DNA of 64,000 nucleotides, from NCBI RefSeq assembly GCF_041146395.1, contig NC_090996.1, positions 33,008,738-33,072,737 on the forward strand, written 5' to 3'. Shown here piece after piece: positions 1 through 64,000 of this stretch (the stretch's first letter is position 1; each line of letters begins with the position of its first letter). The notes beneath the pieces were generated by a model, which did not search any database, was not told the DNA's origin, and worked only from the letters and a program-made list of their open reading frames with translations. This DNA comes from Eulemur rufifrons (taxonomy: Eukaryota; Chordata; Mammalia; Primates; Lemuridae). The position numbers and the translations under genes were made by a program.

Positions 1-145
1 GGCTTTCCTGGGTTCAAGTCTTAGCTCCCCACCTTTTAGAGGTGTGACCCTGGTCAGGTGGCTCCCCCTCGCCCAGCCTCAGTTTCCCCAGCTGTGAAAT
101 GGAAGCAGTAACTACGTTGGCCCCTGAGGTTGCCGGGAGATGAAG
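1..145 (+). repeat. MIR fragment
   Basis: This PPL intron sequence carries MIR landmarks: gggttcaagtc, gtgtgaccctgg and gcctcagtttcc in order. It is old and diverged. Confidence 0.65.
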
Positions 146-225
146 GGAGATGGGGCATGTAAATGCTCAGCGAGGGGAACTCACCGTTTCCCCCCACCGA
201 GCGCTGTCTCCCCCCGCCCGGCCAG

Positions 226-15688
<15,463 letters not shown>

Positions 15689-16570
15689 GCACAGCCCTTC
15701 CATCTCTTCGAGGCAGACACTGGCCCTCTCCACACAGTGACCTCCTGGGTGTCCTCTTCTCCCTGGCGCAGGCCGAGCACGTTACCCGCACCCTCGCAGT
15801 CAGGCTGCTCAGAGCACAGCCCACATCCAGGATGGGCACCAGCTGAAGACACAACTCTCCTCCCGCCATCATTTAGCCTGGGTGAGTAGCCCGCTTCGTC
15901 CTCCAATGATCTGACAGCCACCATGCCCTTTTGTTCTCCCTTTCCCTATATACTACCATCAACAACCTCCTTGTGCGAGGCCTGGAAACAATCGGAAAGC
16001 TACTCGAGCACAAGACGACCACAGCAGACAAGCCCACTGGAGGCAGCGTGGGCCCGAGCACACCAGACGGCACCTTCTGCCCCGGGCAGGCCCCTCCCCC
16101 CTGCCTTTCTGCTCATCAAAGGCCGGGCCCATCGGGGCTGCTGGCCTGCATCACACCCCTTCAGGTTTCTGGCTGAGAACCAACTTTCCATCAGAGAGGC
16201 CACAGTAGCTACCCTGATCATGAGGCAGATCTGGGATCTATGCCAGAAAGGCACGTAGAAACCAGAAGTGTCTGGCTCTTGGTGCTAGAGTGGACGTTAA
16301 TTGTTAGCCAGATTGTCCCAGGAAAACAGACCAATAGAGAATGTTTCATGGTTCTGAAATCAAAATGCTCTAATAGTGGCCTGTGTTGCTGTTAGCCTAA
16401 GCTTCAGTGCCTTATAAGTCTTGTTTATTATCTCTTTGGTATGCAGGTATATAAAACAGTTGATTATTCACCAAAACAATTTCTGGTTCTCGTATCTCAT
16501 GTATTATGTAAGAAAATGGGAATAGGGAACTTTATAGTGTGAAAATAAAACCTGGTGGCTTGATTCTACT
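15689..16570 (+). other. PPL: PPL 3'UTR and polyadenylation signal
   Basis: About 880 bases follow the stop. A canonical AATAAA lies at 16544-16549, so cleavage is expected near 16560-16575. The sequence is free of Alu repeats. The exact cleavage point is inferred. Confidence 0.8.
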
Positions 16571-16719
16571 TCCCCGGTGAGCACGTCTTCCTCTTCTGCA
16601 CGCGAGGCTTCCTTCCCCACCTCCACTCGCCTTCAGCCAGAATGGGTACTCCACACACATCAGCCCCTACGGGGGAAGACTTACTTGCAAAAGTAGTAGG
16701 AAAAAAAGAGTGACAAAAA
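16571..16719. other. Short PPL/UBN1 intergenic gap
   Basis: About 150 bases separate the predicted 3' ends of two convergent genes. No gene or repeat is visible here. Confidence 0.6.
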
Positions 16720-18939
16720 TGTTTTGGAAACCTTGAAACAATTTATTGAGTTGCTTTATACAAGATTAACCATCTCCACACCACCCCCTAAACACCAACA
16801 TAGTTGCTGCACAAAAGCCACAGCCCCTCTCACACCTAAGAAACGGCCATGCCCGGTAAGTGCTCAGAGACTTTCGCCGCGCCAAGGAAACCCCTGCAGC
16901 CCCCAGACCCTGAGCCCGCTCTGCCCCACACCCCGCTGCAGCCGGGCCCGTAGACCTGCCTTGCCATGGCTGTTTAAGTCATTCACTCCTTCATTACCAC
17001 AAATAAAGCATAAACAAGAAAAAGAAATCTCAAACTCCCCATCAAAGAAACATTTCCCTGAGGCAAGAGGCATCACTAGATTCCTAAAAATGAGGGTACT
17101 CTGCTCCAGCTGCACACTCCACGGCACATGGGGAGGAAGGAGCACCCAAGGGAGGGAGGGGCTGGGACTGGCACCCGGGTGTTCACGGGCAGAGAAGCCT
17201 GGAGAGTTCCCAATGCTCAGCCTTCACGGGCGGCCTCTGCTCGGCTTTGAGCTCAGCAATACAAATCTCTTCTTTGGCTCTTTTGCTACTACCTAAGACT
17301 ATTCTGTAAACAAACTGGAAATCCAAGTTGCAAAAAATATATGTAATAAAGGGATAAGGAATCCACCTAGCCCAATGTGAAACAGATTGGTTCTTACGTA
17401 AAAAAGGAGTCAGAACAGAGGCCGGGCCGAATAGCTGGCAGAGGTCTCGCTCCCCAGGAAGCCGGGAAGGCCGATAACCTCTACACGAGTTACGAGTTAC
17501 TGAGCATCGTGCCCTGGGAGTCAGGACCCACAAGAGCTGTCTGTGTTTTCACACAAATACACATGCTAAGGATACTGTTTACTCTCAACATGTCTGAAAT
17601 CACTTAGCTGGAACAGTCAGTACAGACGTCACAGGACAGACAAGTGCCCTCAAAATCCTTGTGAAACAGCCACTGGTTGAGTGTGACCAGCTTGGTGACT
17701 CGGGAGCTCTGCAGTAACTGTCCCAGTCTGTCTCTGACCTACTCTCCAAGCTCTTCCGTACCTCACCCTCAAGTCAACGTGTAATCCCACTGCCTGGAGA
17801 GCTCCAGGCCTCAAGACCTATTTCTACACGGTGGACACTTCACAGAGGCCTGTTCCTGCAGCTCTGCCCAAGAATGACTTCTAAGAATAAGACAAACTGG
17901 AATGTCTACCTGTGACTTGGAGCCCCTCATATCCTCGGCCCTCCGAGTGAGGAGGGCTCTGGGGCTTCTGCAGCCCACCTGCATGAACCCTGGAAAAATA
18001 AAACAGAAGCCCTGGCTAAACTGGGACCTACAATTTTGGGGCCCAGATGACCTTCAAGTCAGGACAGCACAGATTATGATGTGCAACCATAAAAACTCAA
18101 ATAAAACTGGCTATGTCTTAAACACAGACATATCTTTAAAAAAGGTCTTCATCTCAGATCCATTCAGCGGGCTGAATGGACATGTTGCCGAATTCTGCTC
18201 CACCATAAAGGCACTGGAATTATGTCTTCCTATATATGATGTGTGAAGAACAGTCCCATTCTATCCAATGCATTTAATGGTAATGATGAAAACTGAGATC
18301 AAAATAGGCATCTTTAAAAATCCTATCACAATTGTTGAATCTACAAAGGACTTTTCTCTAAAAGAGCTTCATTGTCATATTCAGAGGAGAAATTGGCCCC
18401 CCACAATGAGCATACATTAGGTGTTCTTAGTATTTTGCAGAGAGACAAGGTAGGTCTCCCAGCTGTGGCTTTGGCCTGGGTTTTGTCCTCCTGAGCACAC
18501 AGCCTGGGGACAGGACGGCACCAAGACCATTCAGGGATCTTACTGTGGCCAGGAGCCCCTGACCAGTAGGGCACTCTGAGGTACTCTGATCAAATGCCAG
18601 GGGGTCAGGCAGATCTGAAACGTCAGTGTGCCACCGGAGCTCGTCAACACCGCACTTGCCAGCACGGCCCAGCACACACCCAGCCTAGACCTGCCCCTCT
18701 GATAACTGTCCAGCAACAGAGCCACGGGGCCCAGAGCACCAAGTCAGTAAGCGCCTTGTGAGCGGCACGGGGCCGGCTCCCTTACGTGGAGGCACGCCAG
18801 AAGTGCCCAGAAGCTCCACTTGGAACTCACGCCTTCTCCAGAGGGAAACCAGAAGAGCGCAGGGAATGTCCAGTATCTTAGACCTACACGTCCAGCTTCC
18901 ACCCAGACCCGAGTCTGTCGAGCCTTTCCTCTGAAGGGG
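16720..18939 (-). other. UBN1: UBN1 3'UTR and polyadenylation signal
   Basis: About 2.2 kb follow the UBN1 stop on the minus strand. A minus-strand AATAAA (TTTATT on plus) at 16742-16747 is followed by a T-rich stretch, so cleavage is predicted near 16720-16730. Intermediate polyadenylation sites are possible. Confidence 0.65.
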
Positions 18940-43005
<24,066 letters not shown>

Positions 43006-43373
43006 CTGTTAACATTGAAAAGAAGGGCCAGGTCAAACAAAGATGATAAAAATAATAATTTTCCTGTCTAGTTGTACAGAATTTAAGTTTTGTCCCCTCA
43101 GTTCCCATTTTACCAAAAAATACAGAATTAGCTTAAAAGAACTTCACTGTCAAGAAAAATCCATTGTTAAATTTACTTTATCATTTTTTGTTTTTCTGCT
43201 TAAATAACATTCACCTTGAAATTTTTTAATATATGAAAATCACCCCAAATATCATCATTCAGAGTTAGTCACTGTTTAGCATACTTCCTTCCAGTCTTTT
43301 ATTCTAAGCATCTACACTAGATCCTTGACCTCAGAGAACTCATACTGACAAAGCCTTAAGAAATCTCAAAATT

Positions 43374-43690
43374 GGCTAGGCATGGTGGCTCACACCTGTA
43401 ATCCTAGCACTTTGGGTGGCCAAGGCAGGAGGATTGCTTGAGGTCAGGAGTTTGAGACTGGCCTGAGCAAGAGACCCCATCTCCACAAAAAATAGAAAAA
43501 TTAGCAGTCATGGTGGTACACCTGTAGTCCCAGCTATTCAGGGACTGAAGCAGGAGGATCTCTTGAGCCCAGGAGATTGAGGTTGCAATGAACTATGATG
43601 ATGCCACTGCATTCTAGCCCAGGCAACAAAGTGAGACCCTGTCTCAAAAATAAATACATAAAAATCTTAAAAAATAAAAATAAAAAAGAA
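43374..43690 (+). mobile_element. Old Alu (AluJ-like)
   Basis: From ggctaggcatggtggctcac to a diverged A-rich tail. Confidence 0.85.
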
Positions 43691-44167
43691 TCCTCAAAAT
43701 TGCAAGGACCACTAAAAAATTCATTTCCCACTTAATTTATCCAATGCTTTTTTTCTTTTCTGGCTGAGAATAATCTTTCTTAAAACCTCTTTATTTTCAT
43801 CACCAGCAGTTTACTTTCACTTGGCGCCAATTTTCACAATCACAAAGCTTTTATCAGCTAATAGAAGGTACTGCCTACCCTGGGATAGTAAAGAACCAAT
43901 AGTTCAGGAGGGGTGTGGCTAGGCTCACTTCCGAACAAAGTTACAAGCCCCTGAGCATCCTTGTCCCACCACCAAACACTGGCGTTGGCAAAGTAATAAA
44001 TTATTACATGCCAAAGACCTTCAAAGTCACTTGGGAATGGTCAAAGAATTTGAATCCCAGAATTTCAAATATTTACAGAATAGAAATATGCAAATACATG
44101 CCATATACATATATTTTGTGTGTCCTTCATGTATAATTTTGTGTTCTACTTTTAAAAGCACATTCTA

Positions 44168-46415
<2,248 letters not shown>

Positions 46416-46419
46416 GGTT

Positions 46420-46718
46420 TTTTTTTTTTTTTTTTTTGAGAGAGTCTTGCTCTATTGCTTGGGCAAGAGTGCCGTGGTGTCAGCCTAGCTCACAGCAACC
46501 TCAAACTCCTGGGCTCAAGCAATCCTCCTGCCTCAGCCTCTCGAGTAGCTGGGACTACAGGCATGTGCCACCATGCCCGGCTAATTTTTTTCTATTTTTA
46601 GTAAAGATAGCGGTCTCACTCTTGCTCAGGCTGGTCTCGAACTCCTGAGCTCAAGAGATCCTACTGCCTCAGCCTCCCCGAGTGCTAGGATTACAGGCGT
46701 GAGCCACAGCACCGGGCC
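46420..46718 (-). mobile_element. Alu without the lemur insert
   Basis: From poly-T to agcaccgggcc. It lacks the agttgtccatataatttc segment. A duplicated flank follows at 46719-46820. Confidence 0.9.
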
Positions 46719-46820
46719 ATAGTTAAGTATTTAAAAACTCAACATTAATGAGTTGCACGTTATTCACCACACCCAGCCATAGCTCAGTATTTAAAAACTC
46801 CACGAGTTGCACGTTATTCT
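46719..46820. repeat. Short tandem duplication next to an Alu
   Basis: agtatttaaaaactc...gagttgcacgttattc occurs twice (about 46725-46764 and 46787-46819), separated by caccacacccagccatag. Confidence 0.75.
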
Positions 46821-46829
46821 AAGTATAGC

Positions 46830-47879
46830 ATTCTACACACAGAAACAGTCCTCTTAAACCTCAACTGATGTTACTGAGAAAATGCTAGCCTCCTTTGTAT
46901 TTCAGGTTATGCCCAGAATCGTATAGTTATTGTAAATACATTCTTTTAACCATTATATTTTCAAACTGATTATTGGTGAAACAAAAAAACTAAATTATGT
47001 GTGTTTGTAATTAGTCCCTTTACTGAAGTCTTTCCTTTATTTCCCCAGAGTAGAGAGAGCCACTTTACTGAATTCTTACATATTAATGGTTTTCTCTTTT
47101 TTCCCCGCAAAATAGGCAGTCCCATCGTCCACAAGAATAAGAATTTTCTCTTCCTTTTCCTGAAAAATTATATTTGTTTTTGTTTCATGTCTTATTGCAT
47201 TGGCTAGAACTTCTAAGACAATATTAGACGATATACTCTTTGCCACGTTCCTGACTTTAACAGGAATGCCTCCAGGTTCAGTGCAATGGTGACTTAAGAG
47301 TCATTTCTTATTAAGTCATTAATATATCCCTCAATTTCTTAACAATTCAGAATTTTTAAATTAATGACATGTTGAATTTTATTATTTCTCATAGCCTTAA
47401 ATACACTTTAAAAATCAGTTTGTCTTAAAAACACAAACACGGAGTAAATAACAGTACCTTTAGCTAATTCATGGTACTTCAGGGAAAATGGTCTCCAAAA
47501 AAAAAAACAAAAAACAAAAACGAGGCTGCGGGACAAGCCAGTACGCTTAAAAACAAAAACTTACAACTAAAGGCACTGGTAGGACCCAAAGCCTCCAGGA
47601 AATGCGTGTGGACCCGCCGCCACCTTTTCAAGCAGGCGTTGACTCTTCAACCTTTGACTTAGACACGTTGGAGTCTGTACCTTGCATTGAGATTTTTCTG
47701 TAAAATTTTGTTTCTACCTGGTGTACCGAAGTTAGGGCAGTGGCTGTGCTCAGCTGCAGTTAGTTCCCAGTTAATGGTTCCGTTTTAAGGTACCCAAATT
47801 ATGCCTGGCATCTGTCTTCCTGTTGTCACAACTTCTTCTAAAGTGAAAACCGCAGCAAGCCTAACGAGAGAACCCTGTC
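46830..47879. other. UBN1 first intron, unassigned
   Basis: AT-rich sequence with a short A-rich tract near 47498-47520. No gene or clear repeat. Confidence 0.45.
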
Positions 47880-47896
47880 CCGATCACGACACGCAC

Positions 47897-48650
47897 CTTT
47901 GTCCCGAGCGCCGACGCGGGCCGTAGACGTCCCCCCGCGGCGGTCCTCATACCGACCCGGGATCCCGGGCTGCGGCACAGCTAGCGGCCAGCTCCCGAGC
48001 CATGCCTCCGGGCGGGCGGCCGGCCCGTGCCGCGGCCCATGGCCCGGGGGAGCCTCGTCAGCGGCGCCGCGCGCCGGCCCAGGAGGAAGCGGAGAAATGC
48101 CAACTCGGTGTCCGGGAAGCAACTCGGGGCACAACGGTGAGGCGGCCACCGAGCGCCCTGGGAGAACTTGCCGCGCGGGACCCGACGCTCGGACGCTGCC
48201 TCCGAAAGCCGGCCGTCGAGAAGAGCTCTCCAAAGAACCCAGGCGGCGGGACGGACGAGCGCAAACACCGGGGCCTCTCGGGCTGCGAGCGGCCGAGCAG
48301 AGCCCGCCGGGCGCGGGACCCCAGGCTCGGGCGGACGTTGACTTCCAGGCCGCGCCGAGGTCCGTCCGGGCAGCTACTGGGCGCAGCGACGGGGCCAGCA
48401 GGCGCCTCGAGCTCGGGAATGGCTCCGGGGCCCTCGCCAGACCAACGGCCGTAACGGAAGCGCCGAGGGGGTGGGGGACTGAGTCCAGGGCCCAGGAGCG
48501 GGACGGGCCGCAAGGCCGGCTCCCTCTGGCGCTCGGCTGGCCGCACCGTCGCCGCCGCCGCCTCAGACCGCGGGCGCTCCGTTGTCACGAGCCGGAGGGA
48601 GGGGGAAGGAGCCGGGAATCTCAGCGCTCCGGCGCGCGGACACCGCGGCG
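47897..48650 (-). other. UBN1: Probable UBN1 noncoding first exon region
   Basis: Human UBN1 has a noncoding first exon. On the minus strand inside the CpG island the best donor I see is acaaag|gtgcgt, with the exon's last base at 47897. The 5' end is unknown, so the upper coordinate only marks the region. Confidence 0.35.
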
Positions 48651-48655
48651 CCCGC

Positions 48656-48663
48656 GTCACGTG
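48656..48663. promoter_or_regulatory. GTCACGTG E-box, copy 1
   Basis: Palindromic CACGTG core with 5' GT, the form bound by USF and MiT/TFE bHLH-ZIP factors. Occupancy is inferred from motif only. Confidence 0.6.
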
Positions 48664-48698
48664 CCGCTCAGCCGGCCAATGAGCTCGGCCGAGCGCGG

Positions 48699-48706
48699 TG
48701 ACGTCA
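48699..48706. promoter_or_regulatory. Full CRE, TGACGTCA
   Basis: An exact palindromic CREB/ATF site in the divergent promoter, 19 bp after a CCAAT box. Confidence 0.65.
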
Positions 48707-48739
48707 GAGCAGCGGCGTGGCCGATGACAGCCGGCCCCC

Positions 48740-48747
48740 GTCACGTG
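48740..48747. promoter_or_regulatory. GTCACGTG E-box, copy 2
   Basis: A second identical octamer exactly 84 bp from the first, with the CRE between the two. Confidence 0.6.
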
Positions 48748-48759
48748 GCCGGGCGCACT

Positions 48760-48764
48760 CCAAT
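48760..48764 (+). promoter_or_regulatory. CCAAT box near the GLYR1 start
   Basis: CCAATGGGCGG is a CCAAT box abutting a GC-box-like GGGCGG, 65 bp before the GLYR1 ATG. An NF-Y site is plausible. Confidence 0.5.
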
Positions 48765-48785
48765 GGGCGGTGCCGGGGCGACCTG

Positions 48786-48827
48786 ATGTTCCCGGCGGCC
48801 CGTGCGTCGGCGGTGGTTGGGTGGTAA
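48786..48827 (+). other. Upstream ORF ending one base before the GLYR1 ATG
   Basis: ATG at 48786-48788 opens 13 codons (MFPAARASAVVGW) and stops at TAA 48825-48827; the main ATG begins at 48829. It matters only if transcription starts upstream of 48786. Confidence 0.45.
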
Positions 48828-48828
48828 G

Positions 48829-60489
<11,661 letters not shown>

Positions 60490-62655
60490 GTTTGTTTTAT
60501 CTCTGCAGCTTCCGGGATTAGTGACTCCCTTTTGTATAAGATAGAGTTGAGCTCTACAGTATGCTTCCGCCTGTGGAGTAGGAGTAGAGTCCTGTGCCAA
60601 GTGCTGTCTTAAAGAATCCTGCAGACCAGGTGAGAGACGCAACCTAGGTGCATGGGTGTGAAGTGGGAGTGTGAGGCAGGGGAGTGGTCTGCCTGAGCCG
60701 GTGTACAACGGCTGACCCTGGAAAGGGCTTAGCAAGAGAGAAGGGAAGGCATTCCCGAGATGGAGGGCAGGGTCACGTGAGGCTTGGTGTCAGCATGGAT
60801 ATTCTCAGTACAGATCGAGGACAGTGGGGAGAACAGAGAGAGAAAGGCAGCTTGTCCCTGGATTATGGAGGGCCTTGAGGTCTACTTAAGCAGTGTGGTA
60901 CCGTCCAGGAGTCTGGGGGCCCGGGAAGGGGTTCGAGATGGGTGTCAAGGTGGCATTATGCTCCAGTCTGCCTTAGTCGTCATGGAGTGCAGAGGAGAGG
61001 AAAGCCAGGTGTCCGTTCATAAGGAGTGATAGCGAATATTGAAAGGAAATACGTGAGAGGCTCTTCAAACGAAGAGTTCTGAAGGTTCACAACTGATTAT
61101 GTAGAGCATGAATGAGAATAAAGAAAAGATGATTTCAAGCTTCATTCTGGAAAAACGGTGATCACATTCTTTAGAGGAGTGGGGAAGTGGAGCTGGCTGA
61201 CGAGGAATGAGGCCTGGTTCTGCTTTGGATGTGAAGCTCTTGAGGCGAGGCCCAGGCAGACCTCAGGACTGGAGATGGAGCTTTGGGAGGCAAGTCTGTA
61301 GAAGGGGTGCCTGAATCCGTGAGACAAGGTGGGATTTATCTCAGGAAAGGGAGGAGGGAAAAGAGTGAGGGGCGGAAGCCTGCTGTGCAGAAAACTACAG
61401 GCGGCGTGGGAAGGAGTCAGGAGAGCTGGCGAGAAGAAATAAAGTGGAAATGGTGCATCTCTCAACTCCTTGCTGACAAGATTTGGGACCAGTCTTAAAA
61501 GCCCATGGAAAGAATTTCAAGATGAGGGGCTGGTCTAGTCAGGAACACAGGAGGGGATTGTCAGTAGCAGGATAAAGGGAACAGAAGCCAGATGGCTGGC
61601 GGAAACGATTGGGTGACGAGCCCACGATGAAACCCTAGACATCAGATCAGGGCTCAAAATGCAGACGCCTGAGAGGCCAGGCAGGTCTTGGAAGCAGGTG
61701 AGCTGATGGGATGTGAGAAGCAGCAGCTGAGGCGTGAGGTGCCGCAGCCTCACCCGCCTCCGTGCTAAGAGCAGGAAGGCTGCCGAGTTGGGGGTCTGAG
61801 GGTCATGCTCTGTCTACAGGGTTCCAGCCAGTTGTTGCCAGATTGGTTTTTCTTAAGAGAAGCTAGAAATACAAGCTTTTATGTGAAATGTCCCAATTTT
61901 AAATGTTAGAAGCTAATTCAAATTTTAAAAACACTTAATGGGTCCAAAGGGACATCTCTCTGGGCTAGGTTCAGCCTGTGGGCTGCCAGCGTGTGGCCTC
62001 TGGGTTAGAGGAGGAAGGTCCTCTCACTGTGCAGTGACCTAAGACTAAGGGAGTAGATGAGGACAGTTGTGGTAGCGACATTCCTAGATGACGAGGAGCC
62101 CAGAGCAGAGGTTTAGAAGAACTGCCAGCTGAGTGCACAGAGAGCTTTGTGATCCAGTTTGATCCTCAAAAAAAATGTAGTATGACCTTTGAATTTATCT
62201 CTTGGGATCCAAAGGGAATCTGGGCTGTCAGATTTTATAGTATTTCCCAAATCCGTATTGCCTGGTATCTGAAGCCATGCATCTCCCCAGCTCCTGTGTC
62301 ACCCTGGAGAGAAACAACTTCTTTTTGAATAAAGCCAAGTACAAAGGAAAGGTTAGGATGAAGGCCCTGAGTTTGAATTGCAGTTATGTGACCTTGGCAA
62401 AGCACCTTGGCCTCAGTTTCCTAATCTGATCCTTAGGAATAATGACTAAACATGCCTCATAGGGCCATTGTGAGAACTGATCAGTGTCGTTATGTTTCTT
62501 TCATAAGCAATAGCCAGTTTTGCTGTAAGAGCCCAGAGGTCGTTTTAGTGCAGCCCCAGGGGCTGCTGCCTACCAACTAGAGACTCACAAGCTCCCAATA
62601 AAAAGCAATTTGCGCTTCAGTTTGAATTGTTGGATTTGATTGTTGTTCAGTTTGG
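60490..62655. other. GLYR1 intron 5, unassigned plus a MIR
   Basis: A MIR lies at about 62365-62520 (gtgaccttggcaaag, cctcagtttcctaatctg). The rest is unrecognised old sequence. The next GLYR1 coding exon is not in the window. Confidence 0.5.
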
Positions 62656-62969
62656 GAGGTAGTACACCTCGGAGATATTGTAGGTTGATTCCAGACCACC
62701 ACAATAAAGTAAATATTGCAATAAAGTAAGTCACACAAATTTTTTGGTTTCCCAGTACAGATAAAAGTTATATTTACACTATACTGTAGTCTATTAAGTC
62801 TATTAAAAAAAAGTAGATACCTTCATTAAAAATGCTCTGTTGCGAAACAGTGCTGACACAGAGACAATGGCACGTGCTGTTGGAAAAATGGCACCGACAG
62901 ACTCACTCGACACAGGGTTGCCACAACGATCGCAATGTCTGCGACGCACAGTAAAACAAGATATCCCTG
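62656..62969 (-). mobile_element. Tigger1-like nonautonomous element (both ends present)
   Basis: The left end reads acacctcggagatattg then ccagaccaccacaataaag. The right end (gggttgccacaacgatcgc, cagtaaaacaagatatccctg) is the other terminus. Together they match Tigger1 ends with the transposase interior deleted. Confidence 0.8.
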
Positions 62970-64000
62970 TAATGTGTAGCCAGGTTTCGGTCCAGGAGCT
63001 CTGCCTGCTGCTGACCCTTGGAGACATCCCTTCTGGGTGGTCTTTGTGCTTAGCCTGGCCTGTAGTGGTAGGATCTGTCAGCAGGAAAAGGCAGCTGTTT
63101 CAGTTCAGCACCTCCAGGGGCTTTGAAATTTTGGTGCATCTTGCAATCTGACCTACCCTGTAGTCTCCAAAGAGTGTGTGTTTTGCTATAGTCATTGTCA
63201 CCTGGCTGTCGAGCTATCCTCAGAAACAGTGAGCAGCCACATAGGCTGAGGACCGGGCAAAGCCCCAGAGGAGTGCCATCCGGGGTATGACCTCCTGCCC
63301 CGTGAGGATTAAGGGGAAAGGCTGACCTCCGTGGCGGAGGTGTCAGTTACACGCAGGCAGGCGAAGGCTGGGTTCATGTCTGGACTTTCCTGTGAGAGCT
63401 GCATCCAGCTTTCTTACAAACAGCAGCAATTTGAAACTGTGCAAGCTGTGTTCACCTTGCTCCTGTTGTGTCGTCGTGGCCTTAGGCAAGTAATGGCCAT
63501 TGAAATTTAAATACAAGTTAAAATTCATTTCTGCATCACACTATCTTTGTTTCGGGTGCTCCACAGTGACATGGGACTAGCAGCTACCGTCAGACAGCAC
63601 AGATTAAAAAACACACCCATCATTGCAGAAAATTCTTTTGGGCAGCATTTCACTGGGAATTTTTTTCCCCAAAACCTCTGCATTCAGCAGATGTTTATTG
63701 AGCAGCTGGGCCATAGGCCAGGTGTCTGGAGAGAAAGCCACATAAAGGTCCAGTGAGGCCCCTCTCAGGTAGACACACATTCATTTCTTTAGTGAATGCT
63801 GAACCCTGACTGCATTTCAGGCGTGGTTCCCGGTGTGGGGTACAGAGTGAGCAAAACTGGCAAAGTTCTCACTTTCCTAGAGCATACTTCTAACAGCACA
63901 GACCCTGGAGTCAAATTCCCCGAGTTTAAAATTTATCTACCACACCAAGGACTAGCTCTGTGACCTTAAGCAAAGCCACGTAAGCTCTCCGTGCTTTGGT
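62970..64000. other. GLYR1 intron to window edge
   Basis: It holds an L2-like stretch at about 63680-63890 (tgtttattgagcagctggg) and a MIR beginning near 63895 that is cut by the edge (gctctgtgaccttaagcaaag). No exon is seen. Confidence 0.5.

Noticed and set aside
48058..48744. 228-codon minus-strand open frame in the CpG island
   Set aside because: Same cause as the plus-strand frame. It could overlap UBN1 5' leader RNA but has no coding signature.
47899..48786. 295-codon open frame in the CpG island (plus strand)
   Set aside because: G+C-rich DNA has few stops. The sequence is Arg/Pro/Gly-rich with no family, and it spans the divergent promoter elements.

Overview
This is nuclear DNA from a primate, most likely a lemur (strepsirrhine). 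It has large introns with GT-AG junctions, many Alu dimers, old MIR, L1, L2 and DNA-transposon fragments, and a CpG-island promoter. Most of the younger Alus carry a gtgccgtggcgtcagcctagc-type left arm and an extra stretch before the right-arm Pol III-like region (agttgtccatataatttc). I associate that form with lemur Alus rather than human AluS/AluY. The gene order matches human 16p13.3, read in the reverse direction: PPL, UBN1, GLYR1.

Layout. (1) 1-16570, + strand: the 3' part of PPL (periplakin). Eighteen coding exons are present, ending in one 2.66-kb exon that encodes the rod and the C-terminal linker. They encode 1610 residues; about 146 N-terminal residues lie upstream of the window. 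(2) 16720-48700, - strand: all of UBN1 (ubinuclein-1). Seventeen coding exons join to 1136 residues, with a 2.2-kb 3'UTR and a noncoding first exon that is probably in the CpG island. The PPL and UBN1 3' ends converge with a gap of only about 150-170 bp. (3) 47880-49340: a CpG island that acts as a divergent UBN1/GLYR1 promoter, with paired GTCACGTG boxes, a CRE and CCAAT boxes. (4) 48829 to the end, + strand: the 5' part of GLYR1 (NP60/NPAC). Its first five coding exons (179 residues) hold the PWWP domain and AT-hook; the dehydrogenase-like domain lies beyond the window.

Function. PPL is a cytoskeletal linker of desmosomes and the cornified envelope. UBN1 is a subunit of the HIRA histone H3.3 chaperone. 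GLYR1 is a nucleosome reader and cofactor of the demethylase KDM1B. The two chromatin genes share one promoter; PPL is functionally unrelated.

No previously undescribed system was found. The points most worth a second look are a tandem duplication that copies a UBN1 splice donor, a 60-residue periodic repeat in the PPL rod, a short upstream ORF ending one base before the GLYR1 start with a YY1-like site over that start, and a nearly adjacent inverted Alu pair in a UBN1 intron. Exon boundaries were read by eye from reading frame, splice signals and remembered human proteins, not by alignment software.
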